Shown here: one piece after another, positions 11,583 to 23,367 of the stretch
Layout: each line of letters opens with the position of its first letter
How positions within the stretch are numbered: the stretch's first letter is position 1
Source of the DNA: Xiphydria camelus
Taxonomy: Eukaryota > Arthropoda > Insecta > Hymenoptera > Xiphydriidae
Length of the DNA: 64,000 nt
NCBI GenBank assembly: GCA_963678675.1
Contig: OY783197.1
Coordinates: forward strand, 28,579,470 to 28,643,469
Reading direction: 5' to 3'
The notes under the pieces: model-generated
Told to the model about the DNA's origin: nothing
The model's input: only the letters and a program-made list of their open reading frames with translations
Database searches by the model: none
Translations under genes and position numbers: made by a program

Positions 11583-12716
11583 GACGAGCGAGCCACGCGC
11601 TCGGATCGTCCCGCGTCCGCGGCTCCCGGCCCCGGCGGCGCCGCGCCCCTCGCCGATCCCGACATCTCGCCGGAGAACGCGCGGCGATAACGGAACTGCG
11701 CGGGCGAGTAGCGCGTCCCGCGGCGGTACGCGTCCTCCCGTCGCCCTCCGTCGTTTGAGATCCGATTAGTCGCGGACGATTTGCGCGAATTGACGAGGCG
11801 GCCGATCATTCGGGCGCTGAATGGACCAATTTGCGAGACGCCCGAGCGGACCTCGCTGTCGAGCCGCGAGAATTATCTCGTCGGCGGTGGACGCGTCCGA
11901 GGAGTTTGACGCGGAACGGACACTTCCGGCCTCCGAGCGGATGCCGCTCGGGTACGGCGAGTCGCTGGCGATCGACGCTTCGACACTGGGACGCGACACT
12001 TTTCGCGGTACACTGTTCACTCGGTGCATCTCGTTTCCCGTGAATCGGGGCGAGAGCGAAACCGCAGATATTCCCGCACCACTCGTTTTCCAATCCGATC
12101 GCACGTACGCTTTTTTTCTTCGGCGACAAAACTCCGCGCGTGTTTCCGAATCGTCGCGAAGGACTTATTCGCCCCGCACACTTTTTTCACCGTCGGATTA
12201 CTTTGTTGCGCGGCGTCCCCGAGGCTCGGCTCGCCGGGCGCGTTCGGATCGAACGATTTCTCGCGAGTGAAGAGAGAGACGGCGTCGCGCGTGTATATAA
12301 AATTAGGCGATACGCAAACCGCGTGGCCCGCTCATCGGCGGCGGCGGTGGGCGTGATCGTGGAAGCTGCGTTTCGTCACCGATCGCCCGGGCCGTCGTTC
12401 TCCCGGCGGCGCCTGCTGTCCGCCCTGTGAAATGACGGAGAAAAAATGAGAGCGAGACGAGACGATTCGTTATTTTCCCGCGAGGAATTCGCGTTCTTCG
12501 CGCGCGACAGTTTCTACTCGCGTGGTATAAACGCACGTGATACAGCGGACCACGGAGGCTGACTGATCCGCAGTGCGTCGCGGTAACCCTCGCGAGTTTG
12601 CAGCGCGCAAATCGTCGGCGAGGAAACAAGTGCGACGCATCGCGCGAGAGGGACTCTGTCGATTGAACAATCCTGGTCGATACGATTGTCTCGAGTCTGT
12701 CTCGAACCGTGTATAG

Positions 12717-12929
12717 CATATGAGACTAAACTTACTCGCCAGGAGTGAACTCGAATCACTGTTATCTCGTTACTTATGAATTTTTGGCATACACCGATAC
12801 GAGACTTTGTGTAGGTAAAAATATAATGTTCAAAAAGGTATTATACAAACATGAGAAAAAGCTCATAGATAATGAGATAACAGTGATTCGAGTTTCTTTC
12901 CCCTGGCGAGTAAGTTTAGCCTCACATGA
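12717..12929. mobile_element. MITE family F, copy 2
   Basis: The ends are catatgagactaaacttact and the inverse ending tttagcctcacatga. Both arms carry the aatcactgttatct block. Confidence 0.75.
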
Positions 12930-14386
12930 TGTACGTGGTGAGGCATTACAATTGAGAAACATGAACATCTCTGAAACAATGAACGCATTCTAGAAAAAAA
13001 ATATTTCTCATAAAAGTTATTTGCTTTAGAGAGTTATTTTCATTTGGTAGACATTTTTTTTAATTGGAAAATAATAAAGAAATAAAAGACCTTTTAGATA
13101 AACCTTCTCTGCTTTTACGTGTAAGTGAAGAATTTGTTGAAAAAAAATATAGGCTTCTATTTAAAGAAAAAGTGTTGATCTTAAGATGGCCTTGCAAACG
13201 TTTACTAAATCAAAAATAAAACATGCACTCCTCTTTTCCCCCCTAAAGCAAATGACTTATATACGAAACATTTTTTCTAAAATGCGTTCTTTTACAGACA
13301 TTCGAGAGTGCCTCAATTTAAATACCTCACCTTGTACGTAGATAAAGCACGCATCTTTTCTTCTCAAAGTCCCTTCGAGGCCCGACGGACGTCGCGTCGC
13401 GTCACATTAAACGTCAATTTTTTTTCTTCATCGTCCGATTGACGAATGATAGCGGTGCACCTGTTGCACGCGGGACACTTCCCACGACGCCCTCCTCCTC
13501 CTCCTGCTCCTCTTTACGCGAGTCTCGCGCGCGATGCATGTACGCGTATATTGCTCTCCGGCCATTGGAACTTCACTATTACACGCGAAACTTCTGCTTC
13601 CACGAGAAACCGGAGACTGCGGCACGCGGGAACGTTCACTTACCCGAATTCCACCTGAAATTCCTCTCCCCGATATTACCCGAGGTACGCATCGGCGCGT
13701 CTCACTTTCCTCGCAATTTCATTCGATAATATCGCTGTACATTTTCTCCCTCAGACGCATCCCTTCCGCAGCGCGCTCGCAAACGATGCGTGCATTCCAC
13801 CCGTCGTTTTTTTTTCCCCGATCTCCGCGCGCACCACCGTCCGAACGATTTCGCCGATAACGCGAGAGAGACGCGGGCGATCGCACTCCCGTTCGAGGGA
13901 GATGTCGAGTGCGATTTGTCGAACGCGCCTCCGGACTCGCCCCCGTGAGCTCGGCGGCGCGTGGCGCCGATTCCGGAGGGTGGGAGATTCGCGCCAGCGC
14001 GAGACGCGCGAAAAGTAAAGGTCGCTGTTCCTCGCGAGTCTCTCTTCCCCCCTCTCGAGCTCCTCTTTCTCCTTCTTCCGTTCTTCTACCTCGTCCGGTT
14101 GCGATTCTCGAGAACGAGAACTGGCCCCTTTCTCGCCGCGACGGGGCGACCCCCGATGTTCGTTATAGCGAGAAACGTGCGGGCGCCGTCGACGTTACCG
14201 CGATCAGACGGACGGGCGCCTCGCTTCCCCCTCTTCACCCGGAAGGGGATATTTTGGAAAAGCTGATAACCCGCAGGAAAGACTCGCGCGATGAGGAAGC
14301 TCTGAAAATTAGCGTTTGGTTTTTCGAAGTCTCGCGGATTCTCGGCAAGGTCTGCACTGTTTCCGAAGAAGTTGGAGGAGTGGGGG

Positions 14387-14863
14387 TACGGAGAAAATTG
14401 AATGGTAATGAGTATCGGTCAGTGATAGTGAATAGGTGATGGCTTCGATAATATCGTGTTGAATGATCCGTAGAATAGTAATCATAACTATTTGAACACT
14501 GACATTTGTTTGAAAAATATACTTCGTTCAACCATCGATGAAGTTGAATACGGCGAATCTCACGGTGCAATTGTTTCGATGCCATAAGAGTGTAAAGAAA
14601 GATAAACAGAGTTGAAGCAACTGATTTGAAATTGAAGCCAAAAGTGAGAATATCTGCTTGAATCAATTACACCATGAGGTTCGCCGTGTTCAACCTCACC
14701 GATGGTTGAAAGAACTAATTTTTATTTTTTTTCAGTGAACGGTAATCACACTATTCGAATGGTAATCATTACTACGCTGTGGATTAATTCAGTACGATAT
14801 TATCGGAGCCGTCACCTATTTACCATTCCGACCGGTAATCGTTACCGTTCAATTTTCTCCGTA
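14387..14863. mobile_element. Foldback element T, 477 bp with arms of about 190 bp
   Basis: The left terminus tacggagaaaattgaa and the right terminus ttcaattttctccgta are inverted. The arms stay alignable inward for roughly 190 bp (for example gataatatcg and cgatattatc, and caaccatcgatgaagttgaa with its inverse), with substitutions. There is no coding capacity. Confidence 0.75.
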
Positions 14864-15766
14864 ATTGAATCTCATCGAGCGTGATACCCGTCGTTCGGGA
14901 AATATGTTTTCATCAAACCCCCCCAATAGGCCGATCAAAGTACCCTTTTATCGAAACTTCTCGCGGGGCGAGGAAGGTTGGGTTATTAAAATCAACCATC
15001 CGAGGATTTCATTTGATAAATTTATTTCCGCGTCTGATATTTCTCCGCGATTCCAAGGCCGCCTCGATCGCTTCCCGATTATTTTTATTTGCAGCAGTCG
15101 TCGGGGCGCTGATATAATCGAAACGACGGATACGATCGTTTCTCCCAAAAGGCTCCAGCCGTTCGAGTTCACACGAATCGCGCACGTGGCGTTGGGAAAT
15201 GAGAGAGCAAGGAAATCCACGGGTGGCGCCGAGGAAGAACGGGCACGGAGGAAGGGGGAAAGAAATACCGTTAAACGGTATTTATGCGCGCCGCGCGATT
15301 AACGTTCCGTTGTCTCGAATGTTCCGTGAAATAATTGGAGAACAGCGATGCGGCGGGAAATCTCACAGCGGAAGATGTATGCGTAATGCGGATGTACGAT
15401 GTGGCCAATTAACATCGGGCCATCGTGTCTGGCGCAGTCTGGCTCGCGTCCAACGTCATCGGACGCGACCCCCGCCCCGGTAATCGCGCCGCTAATGGCC
15501 ACCCCCTCGCGCGTGGCGCGTTCTCCGTTTTCTCTCGCTGCGGGGCCAAAGTTTTGCCCGCCGCTATAAAACACCGGCGATGTCTGATTAAATTACGCAT
15601 TGCGAGGGGCCGGTCGGTGCCTTAACTGTATTATTTAATAAAACCGTTTTTCTAACGAGCTCGCGCTCGTTACCGCACCGTCTATTAATTTCGGATTACC
15701 CTTGCGCGCGTTGTCCGACTCCAAAGTCGGAGTCGCGAGTCTCCGAAGAGCGGTGGTCTTTTGTTT

Positions 15767-16014
15767 GTACAACGAGAAAAGAGTTTAATTAACGATTAAT
15801 AAATGTAATTTGAAATACGGCGAAATAAATATTTCGTTAGGACGGGAAAATATGTGTTAACTATTAAAATTTGTATTTCATTCAAACGGTTGCCTCGAAG
15901 AATTGAATGCTGTCGAATGAACGTTGCAATCGTTAACGAATATTTACTTGATCCAATAAGATTTCGCCATATTCTAACGAGCATTAACTACAAATAAACT
16001 GTTTTCTCGATGTA
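15767..16014. mobile_element. MITE family G, copy 3
   Basis: It runs from gtacaacgagaaaagagttt to caaataaactgttttctcga and tgtac, with the aaatacggcgaaataaatat core. Its right end abuts a family I element that starts CACGGAGAAAAG. Confidence 0.75.
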
Positions 16015-16224
16015 CACGGAGAAAAGTAATTGCTGAGGCCAAAAAATGTTTCCTTCAATCAAAAATACGATATAAGTAATTCGAGGATCGCGCGAGTCAT
16101 AATTTTCGTCGTGTAAGAGAATATTCGATGCAATTGAATCAAGAATACATATTCTTCGATCAAGAATCTCTATTCTTGATTGAAGACATATTTTTTTAAC
16201 ACTAACAGTTATTCCTCTCAGTGT
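16015..16224. mobile_element. MITE family I, copy 1
   Basis: The left end CACGGAGAAAAGTAATTGCT is the inverse type of the right end agttattcctctcagtg. A second, partial copy is at 56361. Confidence 0.6.
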
Positions 16225-17069
16225 ACCAACAAGCTGGAAAATGAAATCGGCATCGGACGAAACCGATGGAAATGCCACGATCGAACGCAGTCGATTCGAG
16301 GCGATCGGGGTGTCCACGTGCTTTGTATGTATGTGTGACGACGGGTTTGCTACATATGCGCGCGAACGCATCTACGATGAAACACCAGTCGCTGGAAGAT
16401 CGTCGTGAAAGATCTGCTGGTGATCGAAATGAGGATTCCAAAAGTATAATGTCACCGCTCGTATAATAACACGACTCTCCGTTCCGCGTCTCCCGTCCAT
16501 CGAGAATCAACTTTCGAGATTCTACATTCTCACTCTCCCTGTCGAGCGCGTTAGCCGGAGAACGGATCTCCGATCGCTCCTCGAGTCGACGCTGCCACTC
16601 AGCGAACTCGTTGGAACTCACTGTAGGCGATTTCGACGGATCCCGCATCAGGGACGACGAAAAAGCGACAAATATTGCGAAGGAACGTACGAAGCGAGAG
16701 CGCGATCGAAGGAAAATTGCAAAATCGATACCCCACCCCGCGCGTGCGTATCGCGCGGTCGAATCGTTCGTCAACCGTTTAACGCCGCGTTCCGAGAGGA
16801 TCTGAATTTTAGACGAACGCATATCAAATCTCGATCGGTCGCCGCGGCACCCGGAATCGCCAGTCGATGACCTAAACATTACGAAGATAGAATACCCCTC
16901 GACCACCTGAGAGTTTCTCGTGAATAATACTAGCGCGCGGTGGCTTATTCTGAAAGATGGAAGGTCGACATCCGTGTGAACTTGGGCCCCCTGCAATCAG
17001 TTGCGCAATTCTGGAGCGTCTGATCATTTATTCTCGATTATCACTACTGCCGCGTCGGTGGGCGCGAAT

Positions 17070-17165
17070 GCGGTTATTACTACTGCCGGCGGGCGCGAGC
17101 CACTGTTACCACTGCCGGGCGGCGGGCGCAAGCCACTCCATTGCTACTGCCGGCGGGCGGCCGCT
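17070..17165. repeat. Degenerate GC-rich tandem repeat, unit about 33 bp, three copies
   Basis: Three successive variants contain tactgccggcgggcgcgagc or a close match (ctactgccggcggg, cactgccgggcggcgggcgc, ctactgccggcgggcgg). Confidence 0.5.
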
Positions 17166-18121
17166 GCTACCACCGACGCTTGACAGCTGCTATAAATACG
17201 AGTATAGAATCTTAAAAGGTGGTATGTATATTAATAGAGAGGGACTGCCGGTATAACACAACCAGCCTCTCGCGGCTTCAACCCACGCCGCTTCGTCGAC
17301 TCGAGGACGAGTCACCTTTCGTTCCGCGGGATATATGTGCAATACTAGTTTCGTTCATTCGAGGGAACTGGTATGAGAATGCGAATATTATCGGCGAAAT
17401 CATTGACACGTCTCTGTACGTGTACCCGGCTCGGAGGGGATCTAGCCTTCGTGCGGCCGGTGATAAAGCGGGACGTGACGGGGGGAGGGATGAGGGGGGT
17501 TGAACCATCCGCACCGGCAATTTCAACGGTCGGTCTGTCTCGTAAATTTCGGCGACATTTCGGAACCGAGGATGCTAATGGTATACGCGAATCCGACGGG
17601 GGAAACGACACGCGACACGGATGCAGCGCGATTCCAAAAGAAAAAAAATTGTGCGGTGCGTCGAAATTGACCCGCGGAATTCCTTGGCCGCGCGAGGACG
17701 AGAAAATCCTGAGGATTTCGGCGGTCGCTCGTCTTCCCGAGGAAATTCCGACCGCTCTCCGCGGGATGTCCGGAGGTCAGGCCGGACCACCGCGGGAATC
17801 TGGGTGGGTCTACCCGCGCATCTCCACGTCTTCGCGCGGCCGCGCGTATCTATAGCTTATCGGTATACGCGGAGGAGGGTATTATCATGCGGTCCGTAGA
17901 ACGGGGAATTTCGAATCATCGCGGCCCTCCTACGGGATTTATCGCGACAGGAGCGAAAGGGCTCGTTTCCCACGAGATTTAAGATATTTATATGGTAATT
18001 CCTCATATTGACGGATGAGAAGGAGGAGGAGCGGCGTCACGTATAAAGAGGGACAATCGGAAGCTTCGCCTTCAAAGAGTCGCGTCGACCGGAAACTGTT
18101 GTGCCTGGAAGTTCCCTCTCT

Positions 18122-18614
18122 GGGAAAAGGGTTTATTAATAGTTAATAAATGTAATTTCAAATACGGGGAAATAAATACTTCATTAGGACGAGAAAATAC
18201 ATGTTAATTATTGGTGGAAAAAAACATCTCGTAACATTTACAAAGTTTCTGGTAAGTTTTCGGATAAGGCCAATTTATTGTTACGATAACTACAATTTCA
18301 GTAAAAATTACAGCAACGCTTGCATTTTCTACAAGTTCTACTGTAATTGTTACTAAAATTGTAATTATCGTAACGATAAATTGGCCTCATCCCAGAATTT
18401 ATAACTTTGTTGATGCTACGATTAATTTTTTTCCTTGTTAACACGTTTGTTTCATTCAAATGATTGCTTCGGAGGATTTGATTGTGCAAAATAAATATCG
18501 TAATAATTTGCGAATACATAATATTATATCTATACTTAATCCGATGAAACTGTTATATTTCGCCGTATTTAAACAAACATTCATTAACTACAAATAAACT
18601 TTTTTCTCGGTGTA
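18122..18614. mobile_element. MITE family G, copy 4, with nested inverted-repeat element J
   Basis: Family G ends (gggaaaagggtttattaata and caaataaacttttttctcgg) enclose an extra inverted-repeat element at about 18213-18437. Confidence 0.7.
18213..18437. mobile_element. Inverted-repeat element J (nested in family G)
   Basis: The arms include aggccaatttattgttacga and tcgtaacgataaattggcct. The outer ends GGAAAAAAA and TTTTTTTCC are inverted. This is one copy only, so its limits are approximate. Confidence 0.6.
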
Positions 18615-19371
18615 TCCGTTAATTCATGCGACCCCTGCTCGGTTAAAATACTCGAGGTCTCGCGAGTCGCTTAAAAAAATACCGGAAACGTGAGGTTGCT
18701 CTCGACTCAACACTCAACCACTAATTACCCTCTTATTTACCGCGTTGTACGTGCAATTACACGGAAGGGGCCGACAACTGCGCGGTCCGAGGAGCGTTTG
18801 AAACAAATGGACGAAATAACGCGACGACTGCCAATATCTCGGGAAAAGTCGCCCGACCGCCGCCGCCCGCAGCGAAAATTGCCGAGACACTTTTCGGAGC
18901 GGAAGGGTGCGACTGTCGAAAAGCGGTGGGAACGCGGAAGCGAGCTGTTGCCGGGTGAAATACGACGATCGGATGAAATTCGCATAAATAGCGGGGGACG
19001 TGGGGTGAGCGGGCTTTTGACCCGTCGAATCTACACGGCGAGCGGAGGTAACGGGGCTTGCTTAATAAGGACGTGTCGCGGAAGTGAGGAATGATAAAGA
19101 GCTCGTGGTACTTTCACGTGGAAGGAGACCGTAATTTCCCGCAATTACGGGACCACCTATCGTGAAATACGATAAGTGGCCCGATAATTACGAGAACGCG
19201 TATACGCTTTCACGAGTGTGCCCCGGCGACTGGAGGGATCGCGAACTGCGGTTCTCGGGTCACTTGCTTTTCTTTTTTTCGCGAAATCGCGATATTTTAT
19301 CCCGTCGATAAGTATTCGTCGCCACGAATTAAGGTAGACGGAGGCGAATCGAGTCGTAGATCCGTATTTGT

Positions 19372-19472
19372 TAAATCGTGGTGGAAATGAGCATTGCGAT
19401 CGTTCGTATTACTTCATTGGAGAGGAACGAAGTAATACGAACGATCCAAATGGTCATTTTTAATGCGATTTA
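19372..19472. repeat. Hairpin with 18-bp perfect inner arms
   Basis: gatcgttcgtattacttc (19398-19415) and gaagtaatacgaacgatc (19429-19446) are perfect inverses. The outer parts (taaatcg / cgattta) continue the pairing imperfectly. Confidence 0.7.
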
Positions 19473-19483
19473 AGAAATATGAA

Positions 19484-19671
19484 CGAAGAGAAAAAGAATT
19501 TGTTGGATCTATTGAAAATTAAGCTATAAAAATAATAACTATCATACGGAATAGTATGCAAGGAAAGAATATCAAATTAATATGAAAAAAAATCAAATTA
19601 ATGTAAATTGATAATTACTTGCGATTTCGCAAGTAATTATCAGTAGATCCAACTAATTCTTTTTCTCCGTG
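19484..19671. mobile_element. MITE family H, copy 2
   Basis: The left end is gaagagaaaaagaatttgtt and the right end ctaattctttttctccgtg, with the family segment attacttgcgatttcgcaag. Confidence 0.65.
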
Positions 19672-20540
19672 CATCTGTGATCCGATTCGCCTCGGTCTAT
19701 CCTAATGTGTCTGCACAGGACGAGGATACGATTCTGAGACTTTTTTTAATCTCAGCCACTCGGGACCGTGATTCCCCACGCGGAGGAGATCTCTCTAAAA
19801 ATCCCTCTCATTCGACGGCAGAAAAATAATGGGGTCGAAAAAAGTTACGCTTCCAAATGAAAATACGCTCGAGTCAACTCGACGCCGAGCCGAGTTTCCT
19901 CAAACTTGCGAACTACTTAGCTCGTGTACCTAACGTCGCAACGCGACCCTGAAACCTCGAGAGACCGACTAAGACGATTTCGGCGAAGTCGATAGTGCTT
20001 TCGACGCGCCGCGTAGCAGCGACGCGTGTCTTATCAGTGTAGGGTAACGCGTGGGAACTCGAGCCCCGAATAATATCCCCGCTATAACGAGCGCGTTACG
20101 GTTCGGGGTGAACCGCGAGGAACGCAGCGGTGAAGGATCTTCCGCTGCGTCTCTTCGACGCGAGCACGAGGGAAAATCGCGGAAATTCGACATCGAAAAC
20201 CAAAATCGTCGCGTCGTTCGCGAGATCCTTGAACGTACCCACAACGTTGTGCAAATCAAAATAATGAAATATTATTCTACACCTATTATAAAATGTAAAA
20301 TATTATTATTATTATTAAGTATTTTATTTTGATCCATCTTAATGGAATCAAAATATTTCAATTGCATACATTCCTAATTTACGTGAAACGAAATCTACCT
20401 CTTATTACGTTATTAGTATTCCACCTTAATTAATATTTCAGTACTTTTAGGCGTAGAGTCCACAAGTTTTTTCCTTACTATCTCCCAGTTTTTAATAATG
20501 AAATCACATGTGAAGAAAAGGTTTCAATTCCATATTAATC

Positions 20541-20617
20541 GATACAAGGGTGTACAAAATTCAGCGAAAGCTTTTATCGAAATTAACGAATCCCTCTAAA
20601 TATTTACACCCTTGTGA
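20541..20617. repeat. Short inverted repeat, 11-bp arms
   Basis: ACAAGGGTGTA and TACACCCTTGT enclose about 55 bp. Confidence 0.45.
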
Positions 20618-21399
20618 AAATTAATAGACCAAAAATATCCTTCTTATGTACCTAGTTTCATGACGAAGAAGTGAAAGATAATTGCGAAAAATTGTCAACT
20701 CTACGACAGAAAGAATTGAAATGTTAATTAAGGTAAAAGGCGATCATACTAATCACATAAATGGATGAGTTGATTTCACATAAATTAGGACTGCGTGAAG
20801 CAGAAATGTCTCGGCTCCATTGAATTTCGACAAGATTGTACGTAAACTCGCTACGTATCCGTGTGTGCGCGACGATTCGACGTTTTATCGCGTCGCCGTC
20901 CCCGCGGACGGAGGCCACGTGCATTTTATCGATTCGTCGAGCGGATCTACATACGTCTCGTATTTATTTTCCGAAACGCAGCGAACGCGTGCGAAGGTCG
21001 AGGTTTCCTCGACGACGAACGGATTTAAACCGATCCCCTCCCTTATCGTCTCGACGCGTTCCAGCGGTAATAATCCGCGCGATACCCGCTCCTGTTCTAC
21101 GTCGTCCGGCGAACGGCTCCGAGCAGTCGAAGCGGAATAAAAGAATTACGGCGAAAACGGGAAAGAAACGCCGTGCGCGGTTATGGCGGAGGAAACTGCT
21201 GTTTCTCCCACTTTTTATTCGCTACATCGGGGGGTCGTTATTAACCGTCGATCCATAACGAAGGAGTGCTCTCGGCCGGAAACGTCCTTTCTTTTATCAT
21301 CAACCATTACTTTTCCCAAGCTCCATCGGGGGAAGTAACGCGTTCGTCGAAACACCTTGGACGTCGCTCAGAGATTTCGACGTCACCGCGACTACGTAA

Positions 21400-21762
21400 A
21401 ATGGGCACGTTCACAACTTTTTGTACAACTGTTTAAAGTGCATGAATCGGAAGATTAGGGTATTAAAGTAATGTAGGTAAAAAATGGGTCATTAAACAAA
21501 TGTTTTTCCATTATTTTTGAGGTGTTAAAAAAAGGCATTCGTCTTAACTGACCAATCAGAGTCGGGCAACAGATTCCCCACCATTCACGAACCCCTTGCC
21601 AATGGCTTTAGTGACGTCACCAAGGATTTCGTTTGAATCGAAGTCAAACTTTAAACATTAAAAGACAAGAAATTAGTGCTCAGAAAAAAAACAAACACAT
21701 CTTATTAATAAGCACAAAAAGTATTAACGATTGAGCAAAACAAAATCGTGAACATGCCCATT
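21400..21762. mobile_element. MITE family A, copy 1 (363 bp)
   Basis: The ends are AATGGGCACGTTCAC and GTGAACATGCCCATT. It is nearly identical to the copy at 25779-26181 but lacks an internal block of about 27 bp and a shorter stretch. There is no ORF. Confidence 0.85.
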
Positions 21763-22884
21763 GAAGGAATACTTCTCCCCGGAACATTTTACTCGGGCTT
21801 TTCCACTATTTTTGACACAATGATGTCAACGAGACATTTTCCCCGCTCTTCTCCGGTCGTTAAACGTCTGGCGCACTTCGCGTCAGCCCGCGACGATCGC
21901 CGCTAATTCCTCTCCATTGGCGATTGTCGGTGAACTGCGCGATAATTCGAGACCGTCGAATGCAATTTCCGCGCTTGGAAGTGCGGCCAACTTTCGTCGT
22001 AAAGCCGGAATAGTTCGAGAGCGTTAAAACGCCCGAGATAACCGGGGGAGGGTTGTCGCGTTAAACGCGAGGAAGCGATTGGAAGATGACGTTAGACGAA
22101 ATGAAAAAAAAAGTCCATCAAATTACGCGATCTCGAACTACAGCGCGCCGACCTTCGATCGGACGTAACGACCACTCGATAATGTCGGAATGATGGTACA
22201 TCGGGGCGCCACGGACGAAAGGGCGAATCATAAAAGGTATATAGAAAGCTCGACGCGTCGATGGGATATCCGCGGCGCTCTTTCTCCCCCATGAATTTGA
22301 GATAAGGACCGCGATTGCGCGGCTACCGCCGAACAGCTGTTCTCGCGCGAGTAATCGAATCCTCCTCTCGATCTCCACGATCCCACTTCCCGAATTAGAT
22401 TATCGACGGCCGCTCTCTCGAAGGGTTCTCGATTCCTAACGACGGACGACGGGCCCGACGGAACGTCGATGTAGGAGTTTCCCATTTCGCCCCGTGCCGC
22501 GGATCTCGGATAAAACGACGCGGTCGTAAACCACCGCCGAAAGGGCTTTTAACTCGCTCGTAGAGGAAGGAGAGAAGCTCTCGAAACGATTCGGTCGATC
22601 CCACCTGCTACAGGGAGGCGTGTACGCACGATACCCCCCGCGATACGAGATTCGATCAACGAGTTATATCTTCGTTCGAGATGGTCTCAGCTATCTTCGG
22701 ATTCCTCGGCGTTCCCGAATTCTTTAGAGCCGGTATTCTTTTGTTAAAGTCTCCTACTGTCAAAATATCAGCCTCACGCTCAGCTCTTCAGCCTTACCTT
22801 TCGTTAAAACGTATTCTGGCTTTTTACCCTTCCCCGTTATCCACGCACAGGACGCTCGGGAATCCTTGACTACATACACACATA

Positions 22885-23040
22885 CACGGAAAAAAATGAT
22901 TTCGCAGTCTTAGCAAAACTAGGTTTTGTTGGAAACTTGTTGCTATTGTGACAGAAATATTATTACAATTACGGTGGAATTTTTTTAGGTAAAAATATTT
23001 GCTATTTCAGCTAAAATTTGTGCTATTATTGGACATGTAT
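22885..23040. mobile_element. MITE family L, copy 1 (right end missing)
   Basis: It starts CACGGAAAAAAATGATTTCG, like the complete copy at 61387-61679, and shares the gctattgtgacagaaatatt segment. The right terminus is not present. Confidence 0.6.
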
Positions 23041-23121
23041 TCGCTCACCGAATGAAGTATTAAAGGCATCAAAGTAGGGGACAAATTTCGACTCGGGTAT
23101 TTTACCCCTCTTTTGATGCTT

Positions 23122-23367
23122 TTAACACTAGAACTACCGCAACCGGTCAATTTGACCGGTGTCTTATTCAGAGTTCCATTCAATCTCAATTATTTCGTAA
23201 CCCGTGAGGTTTTTGTCAAAATTGGCAGAATACTTTTTTGTACAGCACATTTCAGTCTACAAAAAAGTTCTATAGCAGTGTCGACGAAAAATCCACGGAT
23301 AACGAGATAATCACCCGCCAAAACGACTGTCTTATAAAGCGCGACCATTCGGTAGTTCTAGTGTTAA
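23122..23367. mobile_element. TTAA-flanked MITE (piggyBac-like), 238 bp between TTAAs
   Basis: TTAA at 23122-23125 and 23364-23367 bracket 14-bp perfect TIRs, CACTAGAACTACCG and CGGTAGTTCTAGTG. An ACCGGTCAA/TTGACCGGT palindrome lies near the left end. Removing the element and one TTAA restores an arm that matches the inverse of gtattaaaggcatcaaa at about 23061-23077. Confidence 0.85.

Larger units (their letters stand above)
19330..19705. mobile_element. Inverted-repeat element V enclosing a hairpin and a family H copy
   Basis: The left arm ggtagacggaggcgaatcga and the right arm gattcgcctcggtctatcct are inverted. Between them lie a hairpin (19372-19472) and family H copy 2 (about 19484-19671). 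Confidence 0.55.
11583..21399. other. Non-coding stretch upstream of the receptor
   Basis: The part at 11583-12716 is very GC- and CpG-rich and probably holds the 5' UTR and promoter of the minus-strand receptor. The rest holds MITE families F, T, G, I, J, V and H. The longest open frame, 16202-16996 on the minus strand, resembles no protein I know. Confidence 0.45.

Noticed and set aside
12291..12305. TATA-like stretch gtatataaaatt as a promoter
   Set aside because: It reads best on the plus strand, while the nearest gene (the receptor) is on the minus strand. No transcript start can be fixed.
13909..14439. 176-codon plus-strand frame
   Set aside because: It runs into the foldback element at 14387, so its C terminus would be transposon DNA. 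No family is recognised.
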